The notes: generated by a model from the letters alone, not told the origin. A DNA stretch of 64,000 nt from Candidatus Gemmiger faecavium (GCA_019114415.1 DXFO01000021.1:58979-122978); one strand, 5' to 3'; positions 24,780-33,401 are shown, numbered from the stretch's first letter. Translations and numbers: made by a program.

Positions 24780-25991
24780 ATGAGTAGAAAAGTCAGCCTG
24801 AGCGTGGCGGTCACCGTTACGCTGATTGCCATGGCGGTGACCTTCTCGATCACCATGGTCCTGTCCATGAATATGTTCAACAATACGGTCACCAGCGTCA
24901 AAAACCGGGAACGTATGTACAACAAACTGTCGGAGATCGACCGCTATGTTCGTGCCAACGAATATTTCGAGATCAACGAGGATACCCTGAACGATACCAT
25001 TGCTTCCGGCTACATGCTGGGCATCAGCGACAAATACGCCCGCTACTATTCCGCCCAGGCGTACAATGAACTGGTGGGAACCCAGTCCGGCCGCCTGATG
25101 GGCATCGGCGTGGCGGTGGTCAAGGACACCTCCTCCGGCTATGCACGCATCACCCGGGTCTACTCCAACTCTCCGGCCGAGGACCTGGGCTTTGAGGTCG
25201 GCGGCTTCATCACCGCCATCGGGGACACCAGCGTCAAGAACCTGGCGGATACTGCAGCCATTCAGTCGGCCCTTCTGGGAGAGGAAGGCAGCATTGTCAC
25301 CATCCACTACCTGACCCCCACCCGTGAGGAAGTCACCCAGGACGTCACCCGTGCCAACTACACGGTCAGCACGGTGTTCGGCCAGATGATCGGGGAAAAC
25401 TGCGCCTATATCTGCATTGACGACTTTGCCACCACCACGGGCACCGAGTTCCGCAACACGGTGGACAGCCTGCGCTCCCAGGGCGCGACCAGCTTTGTCT
25501 TTGACCTGCGCAACAATGCAGGCAGCAACCTGACCGCGGCCCTGATCGCCGCCGACTACTGTGTGCCTTCCGGCCTGATGGCCCAGAGCCAGCTCAACGA
25601 CGGCACGGTGGAGGACCTTCGCGTGTCCGATGATACCGAGATCACCCAGCCCATGGTCTGCATCGTCAACTCCGGCACGGCCGGCGGCGCCGAGCTGTTT
25701 GCCAACACGCTGCGCAAGATGGGCGGCGCCACGCTGGTGGGCACCACCACGGCGGGCAAGGGCGTTGTCCTGTCCGACCCGCAGAGCCTGTCCGACGGCA
25801 GTGCCATCGTCATCACCCTGGGCCTGATCCTGGACAATGAGGGTCAGAACTGGAACGGCACCGGCCTGACCCCGGATATCGAATCCACCCTGTCTGCCGA
25901 CGAGGCCAGCAGCTACTATGACCTCACCGTGGATACTGATCCTCAGATCGTCCGTGCGGTCAGCGCGGCCCAGGCCCTGACCGGGCAATGA
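24780..25991 (+). CDS. S41 (CtpA/CtpB-like) protein with missing catalytic serine
   Basis: A 403-residue S41-family protein with an N-terminal membrane anchor (about residues 8-30), a PDZ domain (about 98-190) and the S41 core. Carboxy-terminal processing proteases have the nucleophile in G-[ST]-A-S-A-S-E. Here the motif is N297-S-G-T-A-G302-G-A-E, so Gly replaces Ser. The catalytic Lys is kept at K327 (AGKGVV), exactly 25 residues on, as in B. subtilis CtpB (S309, K334). The third residue, Gln338 in CtpB, is L331 here. The protein is thus predicted to be a pseudoprotease, perhaps a PDZ scaffold controlling the upstream hydrolases. In other bacteria active Ctp proteases degrade or restrain peptidoglycan hydrolases. 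Confidence 0.88.
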   Translation: MSRKVSLSVAVTVTLIAMAVTFSITMVLSMNMFNNTVTSVKNRERMYNKLSEIDRYVRANEYFEINEDTLNDTIASGYMLGISDKYARYYSAQAYNELVGTQSGRLMGIGVAVVKDTSSGYARITRVYSNSPAEDLGFEVGGFITAIGDTSVKNLADTAAIQSALLGEEGSIVTIHYLTPTREEVTQDVTRANYTVSTVFGQMIGENCAYICIDDFATTTGTEFRNTVDSLRSQGATSFVFDLRNNAGSNLTAALIAADYCVPSGLMAQSQLNDGTVEDLRVSDDTEITQPMVCIVNSGTAGGAELFANTLRKMGGATLVGTTTAGKGVVLSDPQSLSDGSAIVITLGLILDNEGQNWNGTGLTPDIESTLSADEASSYYDLTVDTDPQIVRAVSAAQALTGQ

Positions 25992-26203
25992 GTTGAGCCT
26001 GAAAATAACACAAGCGGTCCGCCCTCCGCGCAGGAGAAAACCTGCCGGGCCGGGACGCGCATACAGTAAAATGCGGTGAATCGTGTGCGCAGAACGCAGT
26101 GGCGGGCGTGCGATTCGCCGCGTTTTGCCGCAAGGGCAGGGGGAAAGCCTCTGCCCGCCAAGCAAAAACGCTTTACATCCCACACTAACAGGAGGTGGGC
26201 CGT

Positions 26204-27103
26204 GTGCCTGCATTGACCGACCTTTCCACCATCCGCAGCCTGTGCGACCGGTACGGGTTTTCCCTGTCCAAGGGGTTTGGACAGAACTTCATCATCAATC
26301 CGGGCGTCTGCCCCCGCATTGCGGAGTCGGCGGGCATCGGTCCCGAATGGGGCGTGCTGGAGATCGGCCCCGGCATCGGCGTCCTGACCGAGCAGCTTGC
26401 CCAGCGAGCGGCGCGGGTGGTCTCGGTGGAGATCGACCACCGCCTGCCGCCGCTGCTGGCGGAGACCCTTGCGCCCTATGACAACATCCGCATTGTGGAG
26501 GGGGACGTCCTCAAGGTCGATTTGAAGGCCCTGATCCGGGAGGAGTTCGGCGACCGTCCCGTGGCGGTCTGCGCCAACCTGCCCTATTACATCACCAGCC
26601 CCATCCTCATGCGCCTGCTGGAGGAGCGCCTGCCGGTGGAAAACATCACCGTCATGGTCCAGCGGGAGGCCGCCCAGCGGCTTTGCGCGCCCCCGGGCAC
26701 CCGGGAGGCCGGCGCCATCAGCTATGCGGTGGATTACTATGCCCAGGCCCACCAGCTGTTCACCGTTCAGCCCGGCAGTTTTTACCCGGCGCCCAAGGTG
26801 ACCAGTGCGGTCATCCGCCTGGATGTGCGCAAAACGCCCAAAGGCGATCTGTCCCCCGAGGCGGAGAAAGGCCTTTTCCGCCTGGTGCGGGCGGCCTTCT
26901 CCCAACGGCGCAAAACGGCGGCCAACGCCATTGCGTCGGGCCTGAAGGTGGAAAAATCCGCCGTCCTGCAGGCCATGGAGCAGACCGGGCTGGATGTCCG
27001 CCTGCGGCCGGAACAGATGACCCTGCAGGATTTTCTGGACCTGCGGGCCTGCATGGAACGCAGCGGAGTGCAGCCCGCCGGGGAAAAGCCCGGCGAGGAA
27101 TGA
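26204..27103 (+). CDS. rsmA: 16S rRNA (A1518/A1519-N6) dimethyltransferase
   Basis: RsmA/KsgA (299 residues) dimethylates two adenines in helix 45 of 16S rRNA during 30S maturation. The motifs GQNFIIN, EIGPGIGVLTEQL (SAM site) and NLPYYITSPIL (catalytic) are all present, and the C-terminal small domain is complete. The GTG at 26204 is chosen because GGAGG lies 8 bases upstream; an earlier in-frame GTG would overlap the ribosome site itself. The 212-base gap before it holds GC-rich inverted repeats, including GGGCAGG/CCTCTGCCC, but no clear promoter. Confidence 0.95.
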   Translation: MPALTDLSTIRSLCDRYGFSLSKGFGQNFIINPGVCPRIAESAGIGPEWGVLEIGPGIGVLTEQLAQRAARVVSVEIDHRLPPLLAETLAPYDNIRIVEGDVLKVDLKALIREEFGDRPVAVCANLPYYITSPILMRLLEERLPVENITVMVQREAAQRLCAPPGTREAGAISYAVDYYAQAHQLFTVQPGSFYPAPKVTSAVIRLDVRKTPKGDLSPEAEKGLFRLVRAAFSQRRKTAANAIASGLKVEKSAVLQAMEQTGLDVRLRPEQMTLQDFLDLRACMERSGVQPAGEKPGEE

Positions 27104-27110
27104 ACCTGCC

Positions 27111-27139
27111 TTGCCTGGACGGGCGGTTTGTGGTAAACT
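27111..27139 (+). promoter_or_regulatory. Promoter of acyl cluster
   Basis: TTGCCT-N17-TAAACT, 70 bases before the acyl carrier protein gene. Confidence 0.55.
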
Positions 27140-27208
27140 TATATACGGTACAGTGCCGCCTTTGTGCAGACAACAGGCGGATCAAAACAGGTTAAGGAGA
27201 GTTGACCA

Positions 27209-27451
27209 ATGACTGAGCAAGCAATTCTGGACGCGGTTCAGGAAATTTTCCGCGATAATTTTGACGACGACACCCTGGTGATCACCCGCGATACCTGCGC
27301 CGATGACATCGAGGACTGGGACAGCCTGGAGCAGATCAACCTGCTGACTGCCATCGAGAAGAAGTTCTCCATCAAGTTCAAGCTGGCGGATGTCCGCGGC
27401 CTGAAAGACGTGGGCGACCTGCTGGATCTGGTCAAGCGCATGGTGGGCTGA
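27209..27451 (+). CDS. Stand-alone acyl carrier protein
   Basis: An 80-residue acidic carrier protein. The phosphopantetheine attachment site is S39 in DWDSLEQINLL. This differs from the fatty-acid-synthase ACP consensus (DSLDxVEL), and resembles dedicated ACPs of accessory pathways such as glycan acylation or specialised lipids. Nothing of the fab gene set is around it. AAGGAGAG precedes the ATG. It is followed on the same strand by a MaoC dehydratase, an SDR and a GNAT-like protein, which would act on acyl-ACP or acyl-CoA. Its acyl group is unknown. Confidence 0.9.
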   Translation: MTEQAILDAVQEIFRDNFDDDTLVITRDTCADDIEDWDSLEQINLLTAIEKKFSIKFKLADVRGLKDVGDLLDLVKRMVG

Positions 27452-27541
27452 GTCTCATTTGACGCAATCTGAAAAGCCTTTGGGCGGGCCGTGCGCCCGC
27501 CCTTTGCCGTATCCGGAACAGACCTGTAAGGAGGCCGTCCC

Positions 27542-27958
27542 ATGAACCATTATACTCTGGCCGAAATGCAGCCCGGCCTGACCGAATCCTTTACCGTCAC
27601 CGTCACCCAGGAGATGATGGACGCATTTCTCAACCTGACCGGTGATTGCTCGCCCATCCATGTGGACGAGGACTACGCCAAGGGCCGGGGCTATCCGGGC
27701 CGTGTGGTCTACGGCATGCTGGGCGCCAGCTTTTTCTCCACCCTGGCGGGGGTGTATCTCCCCGGGGAACACTGCCTGCTGCACGGCGTGGACTGCAAGT
27801 TTGCCCGGCCGGTGTTTGTGGGGGATACCCTGACCATCTCCGGCACGGTGACCCATGTCAGCGAGGCAGTCAGCGAAGCCGAGATCAAGGCGACCATCAC
27901 CAATCAGGACGGCAAAAAGGTCACGCGCGGCGTGATCCGTGCCGGGCTTGCCAAGTAA
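27542..27958 (+). CDS. MaoC-like (R)-hydratase/dehydratase
   Basis: A 138-residue hot-dog-fold enzyme of the MaoC family, which adds water to or removes it from the enoyl/3-hydroxyacyl thioester. The hydratase-2 motif is seen as GD35-CSPIH40-VDEDYA. The catalytic Asp and His are kept, while the usual Asn of DxNPxH is Ser. It is a single-domain member, typical of the enzymes that process short acyl-ACP or acyl-CoA. AAGGAGG precedes the ATG. The gap of 90 bases after the ACP gene includes a GC-rich inverted repeat. Together with the SDR, it can interconvert 3-keto, 3-hydroxy and enoyl acyl chains. Confidence 0.88.
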   Translation: MNHYTLAEMQPGLTESFTVTVTQEMMDAFLNLTGDCSPIHVDEDYAKGRGYPGRVVYGMLGASFFSTLAGVYLPGEHCLLHGVDCKFARPVFVGDTLTISGTVTHVSEAVSEAEIKATITNQDGKKVTRGVIRAGLAK

Positions 27959-28427
27959 CTGCCGGCACCAAAGCGCGGATACCAGTGGCGCAAAGCTCCG
28001 GCAGAAAGCGCGGGCAACATTAGAATGTGAAGGCGCCGAAAAAATGCTCCGCATCGCAAAACCGCTGTGGGCTGACCGAGGCGGGGCAGGGAACGGAAAC
28101 GCTCCTTTTTCGGGACGCAAAGCCCGACACCGCGGCAGCTGCCGCTTTACAGCGTTGCTCACTCATGGGGCTGCGCAGAAACTGCCCGTCCCTGCCACCA
28201 GTATTTTGCAGTTTCGTTTTGTGACGAAACTGCGCAAAATATGGGTATCCACCCTTGCCCGGAGCGGGCAGGGGACCTGTTGAATCACAGTGTCGTGCAG
28301 AAAGCCAAATCCTGCCATGCACAGCGTTTCCTTTGCCTCCCGGGCAGGTCAGCCTGCGGGGGAGGGAAACCTTTCCAACGACGCGCGGCATCCACCCGGA
28401 CAGCCGCGCCATAAGGAGGACCATTTT
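27959..28427 (+). other. Intergenic stretch inside the acyl cluster
   Basis: This 469-base gap separates the MaoC and SDR genes. It contains three consecutive hairpins (28203-28370, listed separately) and, upstream of them, no credible gene or promoter. Confidence 0.6.
28203..28370 (+). repeat. Cluster of three stable hairpins
   Basis: Hairpin A pairs CAGTTTCGT with ACGAAACTG, extended by ATTTTG/CAAAAT past a two-base bulge (28203-28240). Hairpin B pairs CCCTTGCCC with GGGCAGGGG (28252-28274). Hairpin C spans 28326-28370 with GTTTCC/GGAAAC, CTCCC/GGGAG and an inner GCAGG-TCAG-CCTGC. None is followed by a T-tract. It may be a leader RNA, an RNA-processing site or an intergenic repeat element. 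Confidence 0.5.
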
Positions 28428-29171
28428 ATGGCTTACACCTATCTGATCACCGGTGCCACCAGCGATGTGGGCACCGCGCTCATTGCCCGCCTGCTGGACG
28501 GCGCCCCCTCGGACACGCTGGTGCTGGCCCAGGGCTGCGGCGACGTGGAAAAGCTCGCGCCCCTGTGCCAGAAATACCCCGGCCAGGTGCGTCCTTTTGA
28601 CGTGGACCTGTCGGATGTGTACAAGGTGGACGCATTCGTCCGCCTGCTGGAACAGACGGCGCCCACGCCCACCCACTTTGTCCACCTGCCTGCGCTGCCG
28701 GTGGTCAATACCCGCTTCAAGAACTTTGACGAGGAACGCTTTGCCCGGGATATGGAGATCCAGGTCCACAGCGCGGTCAAGATCTGCCGGGTCTTTGTGC
28801 CCAAGATGGCAAAGGCCGGTTTCGGCCGGGTGCTGTTCATCCAGACCAGCTACACCATCGGCTGCCCGCCCAAGAATACGGCGGCCTACGTCATGGCCAA
28901 AAGTGCCATCGGCGGGCTGGTCAAGAGCCTGGCGGTGGAGTACGCCCACCAGGGCGTCACGGTCAACTGCGTCGCGCCCAGCATGATGGAGACCAACTTC
29001 CTCAAGGATACCCCCGACCTGATCGTTCAGGCTGCCGCCGCCGACAACCCCATGGGCCGCAATGCCACTCCTGCGGATGTGGTGCCTGCCATGGCCTTCC
29101 TGCTGTCGGAGGAAGCCCGCTTTATCACCGGCGTGACGCTGCCTGTTACCGGAGGTTCCGCCATTGTCTGA
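28428..29171 (+). CDS. Short-chain dehydrogenase/reductase, FabG-like
   Basis: A 247-residue SDR. The cofactor loop is TGATSDVG near the N-terminus, the catalytic YxxxK is Y154-VMAK158, the catalytic Ser lies in QTSYTIG, and the C-terminus ends in TGVTLPVTGGSAIV, as in 3-ketoacyl-ACP reductases. It probably reduces a 3-ketoacyl thioester carried by the ACP encoded upstream, using NADPH. The ATG at 28428 has AAGGAGG nearby; the frame is open further upstream but through the hairpin region, with no ribosome site. Its last 8 bases overlap the GNAT-like gene, so the two are coupled. Confidence 0.88.
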   Translation: MAYTYLITGATSDVGTALIARLLDGAPSDTLVLAQGCGDVEKLAPLCQKYPGQVRPFDVDLSDVYKVDAFVRLLEQTAPTPTHFVHLPALPVVNTRFKNFDEERFARDMEIQVHSAVKICRVFVPKMAKAGFGRVLFIQTSYTIGCPPKNTAAYVMAKSAIGGLVKSLAVEYAHQGVTVNCVAPSMMETNFLKDTPDLIVQAAAADNPMGRNATPADVVPAMAFLLSEEARFITGVTLPVTGGSAIV

Positions 29172-30165
29172 TGTAGTATACCGCCTTGCCCGCCTGGGGG
29201 AGGACGATGCCATCCGGGATTTCATCAACAGCCACTTTGATATGCGCCTGCCGCTCATCAACCGGCCGGATTTCTACCGCCATTATTATGTGGGGCGCGG
29301 CGGTGTGCCGCAGTTCGCGGTGGCGGAGGAGAACGGCCGCTATCTGAGCGCGGCGGGGTATATCCTGGCCAATACCGAGCCGGAGCCCGATGTCTGGGTC
29401 TCCATCTGGGTGGCGGAAAAGGGGCACAACGGCGTGGGCCTTGAGCTGATGAACGCTCTGCCCGAGCTGACCCATGCACGGGTCCTGGCCTGCAATAATA
29501 TCCGGGCGGCCACCTGCTCCCTCTACCGCTTCCTTGGCTGGAAGGCTGAGCGCATGAACCATTATTACCGCCTGGCCAATCTGCCGTCCTATCAGCTGGC
29601 GCAGTTTACCGAAAAAAATATCCTGCCGGTACAAAACGGCAGGATACTGGTTCCCGTGCGCACGGCGGCGGATCTGGTCCCTCTGGGGGTGCCTGCTTCC
29701 GGGCATACCCCGCAAAAGGATGTGTGGTATCTGCGGCGGCGGTATTTCCACTACCCCCACTTCCACTATCATGTCTGGGCGGCCATGGACGCCGGACGTC
29801 CGCTGGCCTACGTTGTGACCCGTCTGGTCACGGCGGAGGAGACCGGGTGTGTGCCGGTGATCCGCCTGGTGGACTATATCGGTCCCGACGAGGTCCTGCC
29901 CACCCTGGGGCGGGCGTTGGATGCCATCCTGCGTGCTGCCGGGGCGGAGTATATGGACTGCTATAACGCCGGCATCCCTGCCGAGATCTGGCGCGCCGCG
30001 GGCTTCTGCGAGCGCAGGCCCGGCGACGGCACGGTCATTCCCAACTATCTCACGCCGCCACTGCGGGAAAACACCGAATATTACTACTTCACCAACAAAC
30101 CGGAAGGCTTTGTCATCTTCAAGGCCGACGGCGATCAGGACCGGCCCAACCTTCCCGCCGACTGA
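29164..30165 (+). CDS. GNAT-like acyltransferase, probably two-domain
   Basis: A 333-residue protein whose first half has GNAT features: VPQFAVAEENGRYLSAAGYI strands, and an HARVLACNNIRAATCSLYRFLGW segment matching the fourth GNAT motif. The second half repeats a similar fold pattern (YVVTRLVTAEE, then AEYMDCYNAGIPAEIWRAAGF). Such proteins transfer acyl groups to amines, sometimes from acyl-ACP. The TTG start at 29164 has GGAGG 8 bases upstream and overlaps the SDR stop. It is the natural acceptor-side enzyme of the cluster, moving the ACP-bound acyl group to an amino sugar or amino acid, but the substrate is not visible. Confidence 0.7.
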   Translation: MSDVVYRLARLGEDDAIRDFINSHFDMRLPLINRPDFYRHYYVGRGGVPQFAVAEENGRYLSAAGYILANTEPEPDVWVSIWVAEKGHNGVGLELMNALPELTHARVLACNNIRAATCSLYRFLGWKAERMNHYYRLANLPSYQLAQFTEKNILPVQNGRILVPVRTAADLVPLGVPASGHTPQKDVWYLRRRYFHYPHFHYHVWAAMDAGRPLAYVVTRLVTAEETGCVPVIRLVDYIGPDEVLPTLGRALDAILRAAGAEYMDCYNAGIPAEIWRAAGFCERRPGDGTVIPNYLTPPLRENTEYYYFTNKPEGFVIFKADGDQDRPNLPAD

Positions 30166-30201
30166 CCGTGTTTGGGCCAGGCGGCGGCAGGCAAAAAGAC
30201 T

Positions 30202-30516
30202 TTACAGGCCGTAATCCTCCAGCCGCTGCTGCAGCTCCGCTTCGTCGGCAACGGCGACCCCTTTCTGTAAGGCAAGAATGTCATTTTCGGGCAAAAGCCG
30301 CGTGTAGATGTCATATTCCGCCAAAGGCCCTGTGCCGTCGGCGGTGTACAGGGCAAGGTGTCCGCCGTTGTCTTTGAGCAGATACCCGGTGTTCTGCTGC
30401 GGCTGCGGGCGGCTGCCCAGGGCAAACCACAAAGCCCCGGCCACCACGCACAGCAGCGCCAGTGCTCCCAACAGGGAAAGGTACAGCACCCATCCGCGTC
30501 TGTGTTCTTTTTGCAT
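30202..30516 (-). CDS. Small membrane protein with BofC-C-like domain
   Basis: A 104-residue protein with a short basic N-terminus, one membrane helix (about residues 10-33) and an extracytoplasmic domain. The pattern is GYLLKDNGGHLALYTADG, then an LPENDILALQKGV and EELQQRLEDYG ending. This is the pattern that Clostridia genomes commonly label BofC C-terminal domain, after the B. subtilis forespore checkpoint protein, although a role outside sporulation is equally possible. AGGGG precedes the ATG. It is convergent with the acyl cluster and divergent from the PBP gene. Confidence 0.65.
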   Translation of the reverse strand: MQKEHRRGWVLYLSLLGALALLCVVAGALWFALGSRPQPQQNTGYLLKDNGGHLALYTADGTGPLAEYDIYTRLLPENDILALQKGVAVADEAELQQRLEDYGL

Positions 30517-30656
30517 GTGTCATGCGCCCCTTTCCGCCGCGCGCCATGCGCCGGCAAAAATAACGTTGCTGCAAACAGTATTCCCGCGCAGCTCTTCCGG
30601 TAACCCCTTTTTGTTGTGAATTTTTATTTCACGCCTATACTTTTGGCAATACTTTG

Positions 30657-30665
30657 TGTTATAAT
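30657..30665 (+). promoter_or_regulatory. Extended -10 promoter of the PBP gene
   Basis: TGT-TATAAT is a perfect extended -10 with no clear -35. Transcription would start near 30672. Confidence 0.65.
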
Positions 30666-30762
30666 TCAGTTTATGGTATCCTCGCCAGCTGTGTGATTTT
30701 TGGCCGGGCAGGGGATACCCTGTCAGATTGTTGAACAGTTTCCCGCAAAGGAGGCGGTCCCC

Positions 30763-33273
30763 ATAGACCCCAAAAAAGAACGGCATATTTCGGTCGATGG
30801 CGCCAAGAATGCGTCGGATCCCGCACAGAATGCCGCCAACCCCGCCGCAGGCGGTAAGAAGAAAAAGAAACCCCGCAAACGCCGCCACAGCGTTTGGGGG
30901 TATATCTGGCGGACGCTGGTCTGCCTGTTCTGCGTCGGCATCATGGCTTGCAGCGTCGCGGGCGTTTTTCTGGCAATGTATATTGTCGAAGTTACCGCCA
31001 ACGACACCGAGCTTGACCTCGACAACCAGAAACTGAAGCAGACGACCATTGTGTATGCCCTTGACCGGGATACCAACGAGTGGGTCGACTATGCCACCTT
31101 CTCCGGAAGTGACAACCGTATCTGGAAGTCTCTGGATGAGATGCCGGAGTATCTGCAGCAGGCGGTCATTGCTGTTGAGGACAAGGACTTTATGAATGAG
31201 CCCGGTATCAACATCAAGCGTACCATCGGCGCCGCCCTCAACGAGTTCACCGGCAACGCCATTTACGGTCAGACCACCGGCGCTTCCACCCTGGAACAGC
31301 AGCTGGTCAAGAACCTGACCAAGGATGATGACGTTGAAGGCATCGGCGGTTACCTGCGTAAGGTCCGTGAGATCTTCCGCGCCATCGGTCTGTGCAACCG
31401 TTACAGTAAGGCGACCATTCTGGAAGCATACCTGAACACCATCTCCCTGACCGGCCAGATCTACGGCATGGAAGTGGGCGCCCAGACCTACTTCGGCAAA
31501 AAGGTTTCCGAGCTGTCGCTGAGCGAGTGTGCGGTGCTGGCATCTATCACCAAGAACCCCACCAGCTACAACCCCTTCACCAACCCCGAAAACCTGCTTG
31601 CCCGCCGCAACCATGTCCTGTGGGAGATGCTCGATCAGGGCTATATCACCCAGGAAGAGTACGATTCCGCCTGTGCGGAGTCCATCACGCTGGTGGAGGA
31701 TTCCTCCTCCACCGAGACCGCGACGGTCAGCTCCAACAACTCCTACTTCACCGACGCTCTGTATAACGACCTGGTCGAGGCCATCATGGAGACCTACAAC
31801 ATGACCAAGTCCGAAGCCCAGAGCGAGGTGCTTAACGGCGGTCTGCGCGTCTACTCCACGGTAGACCCGGACGTCCAGTCCTCTCTGGAAAACCTCATGC
31901 TGAACGAGGATGACGAGTTCTTCCCGGCATTGTGGCATAACGAGGAAGTGGAGACGACCATCCCCGCGGACAGCGAGATCACCTACGATGAGAACGGTCT
32001 GCCTCTGCAGCCCAATTCCGACGGCGATATGGTGGCCGTGTTCGGTGAGGAATCCACCCCGGTCTATACGGATGACGAGAACACCACTTTCAAGACCACG
32101 GTGGACGAAGAGACCAATACGCTGATCTTCTACGAGCGTGTCCGTACCCAGGCAGCTGCGGCTGTCGTCGATTACGACGGCCAGGTGGTCGCGCTGGTCG
32201 GCGGACTGGGCGAGAAGAAGTACGACCTGGTCTTTAACCGCGCCACCGAGCCGCACCAGACCGGTTCTACCATGAAACCCATCGCGGCATACTGCCTTGC
32301 CATCGACAACGGCCTGACGACCTACTCGTCCCGCCAGATCGACCTGGGCATCTATACCGCTGCGGACAAGAAGGTCCTCAAGACCCAGTATTCTTACCTG
32401 GATCCCTTTGCGGCCAGCACTCTGGCCCGGGATGACGTCTGGCGCTCCTGGCCGGAAAACTACGGCGGTTCGGGTGGTGACGGTGCGACGGTCCTGACCT
32501 ACGATGCACTGCAGCAGTCCCTCAACACCGTCGCAGTGCGTGTCGGCCAGATGGTCGGCACCGAGATGATGTTCAACTTTGCCCATGACACTCTCCAGTG
32601 CACCTATCTGGACCCGGAGAAGGACATGGATTACGCACCTCTGGTTCTGGGCGCTCAGTCCTATGGTCTGACCACGGTCCAGCTGGCTGCGGCCTACACC
32701 ATCTTCTACGACGGCACCTACACCACGCCGCACTATTTCACCGAGGTCTACGATTATCAGGATAATCTCTACCTCGACAACTCCAAGCGCATTTCCACCA
32801 CCCAGGCCATCAAGCCGTCCACGGCGACCATTATGAACCGGATGCTGCAGAACGTCCTCAAGACCGGTACTGCCCGCGGCATGACCCCGGATACCGAGAA
32901 CAATATTCCGGCAGCGGCCAAGACCGGTACGACTTCCGACTTCCGTGATTACACCTTCGCGGGCCTGACGCCGTACTACTCCATGGCGGTCTGGTGGGGC
33001 TTTGACGAGCCGGCCAACATGTATGAGTTGGGCGGTAAGGATGGCAAACCTACCCAGAGATTGTGGAAAGCTCTGATGGAGGAAATTCTGGCCGACAAGG
33101 AATACAAGGACTTCCCCATGGCGGATGATGTTGTGACCAAGCAGTTTGACCCGTCTACCGGCTCTATCATCTCGGGCGGCGGTCTGACCGGTTACTATAC
33201 CGAGGACAACCTCCCTGAGAACTACACCGAAGAGGTGGACCCCAACGCCATCGTCACCGATCCGGCAGCCTGA
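30763..33273 (+). CDS. Class A penicillin-binding protein (transglycosylase/transpeptidase)
   Basis: A bifunctional peptidoglycan synthase of about 836 residues. It has a basic cytosolic tail (GGKKKKKPRKRR), one membrane helix (about 45-70), a GT51 domain and a transpeptidase domain. The GT51 catalytic Glu is in VE139-DKDF, but the usual His of EDxxFxxH is Glu, and GASTLEQQL matches the second motif. The transpeptidase has S502-TMK505, SLN and KTGT. The 5' end is odd: AAAGGAGG at 30747-30754 is ideally placed for an ATA codon at 30763, whereas the only usual in-frame start, TTG at 30700, has no ribosome site. I set the start at ATA with caution. Confidence 0.9.
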   Translation: MDPKKERHISVDGAKNASDPAQNAANPAAGGKKKKKPRKRRHSVWGYIWRTLVCLFCVGIMACSVAGVFLAMYIVEVTANDTELDLDNQKLKQTTIVYALDRDTNEWVDYATFSGSDNRIWKSLDEMPEYLQQAVIAVEDKDFMNEPGINIKRTIGAALNEFTGNAIYGQTTGASTLEQQLVKNLTKDDDVEGIGGYLRKVREIFRAIGLCNRYSKATILEAYLNTISLTGQIYGMEVGAQTYFGKKVSELSLSECAVLASITKNPTSYNPFTNPENLLARRNHVLWEMLDQGYITQEEYDSACAESITLVEDSSSTETATVSSNNSYFTDALYNDLVEAIMETYNMTKSEAQSEVLNGGLRVYSTVDPDVQSSLENLMLNEDDEFFPALWHNEEVETTIPADSEITYDENGLPLQPNSDGDMVAVFGEESTPVYTDDENTTFKTTVDEETNTLIFYERVRTQAAAAVVDYDGQVVALVGGLGEKKYDLVFNRATEPHQTGSTMKPIAAYCLAIDNGLTTYSSRQIDLGIYTAADKKVLKTQYSYLDPFAASTLARDDVWRSWPENYGGSGGDGATVLTYDALQQSLNTVAVRVGQMVGTEMMFNFAHDTLQCTYLDPEKDMDYAPLVLGAQSYGLTTVQLAAAYTIFYDGTYTTPHYFTEVYDYQDNLYLDNSKRISTTQAIKPSTATIMNRMLQNVLKTGTARGMTPDTENNIPAAAKTGTTSDFRDYTFAGLTPYYSMAVWWGFDEPANMYELGGKDGKPTQRLWKALMEEILADKEYKDFPMADDVVTKQFDPSTGSIISGGGLTGYYTEDNLPENYTEEVDPNAIVTDPAA

Positions 33274-33346
33274 CCGGACCTGGAATGACGGGCGGGCGCT
33301 TCTCCGCCGCGGCTGCTTTTGACAGCTGCAAAACAGGATAACACCC

Positions 33347-33401
33347 ATTTTACGGTAAATCGTGCGGCAGTACGGCTGCGTGCGGTTTACCGTAAAATTT
33401 T
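33347..33401. terminator. Bidirectional terminator after the PBP gene
   Basis: A perfect 13-base-pair stem joins ATTTTACGGTAAA and TTTACCGTAAAAT, with an inner GCAG/CTGC arm. A and T residues flank the stem on both sides. Confidence 0.85.
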
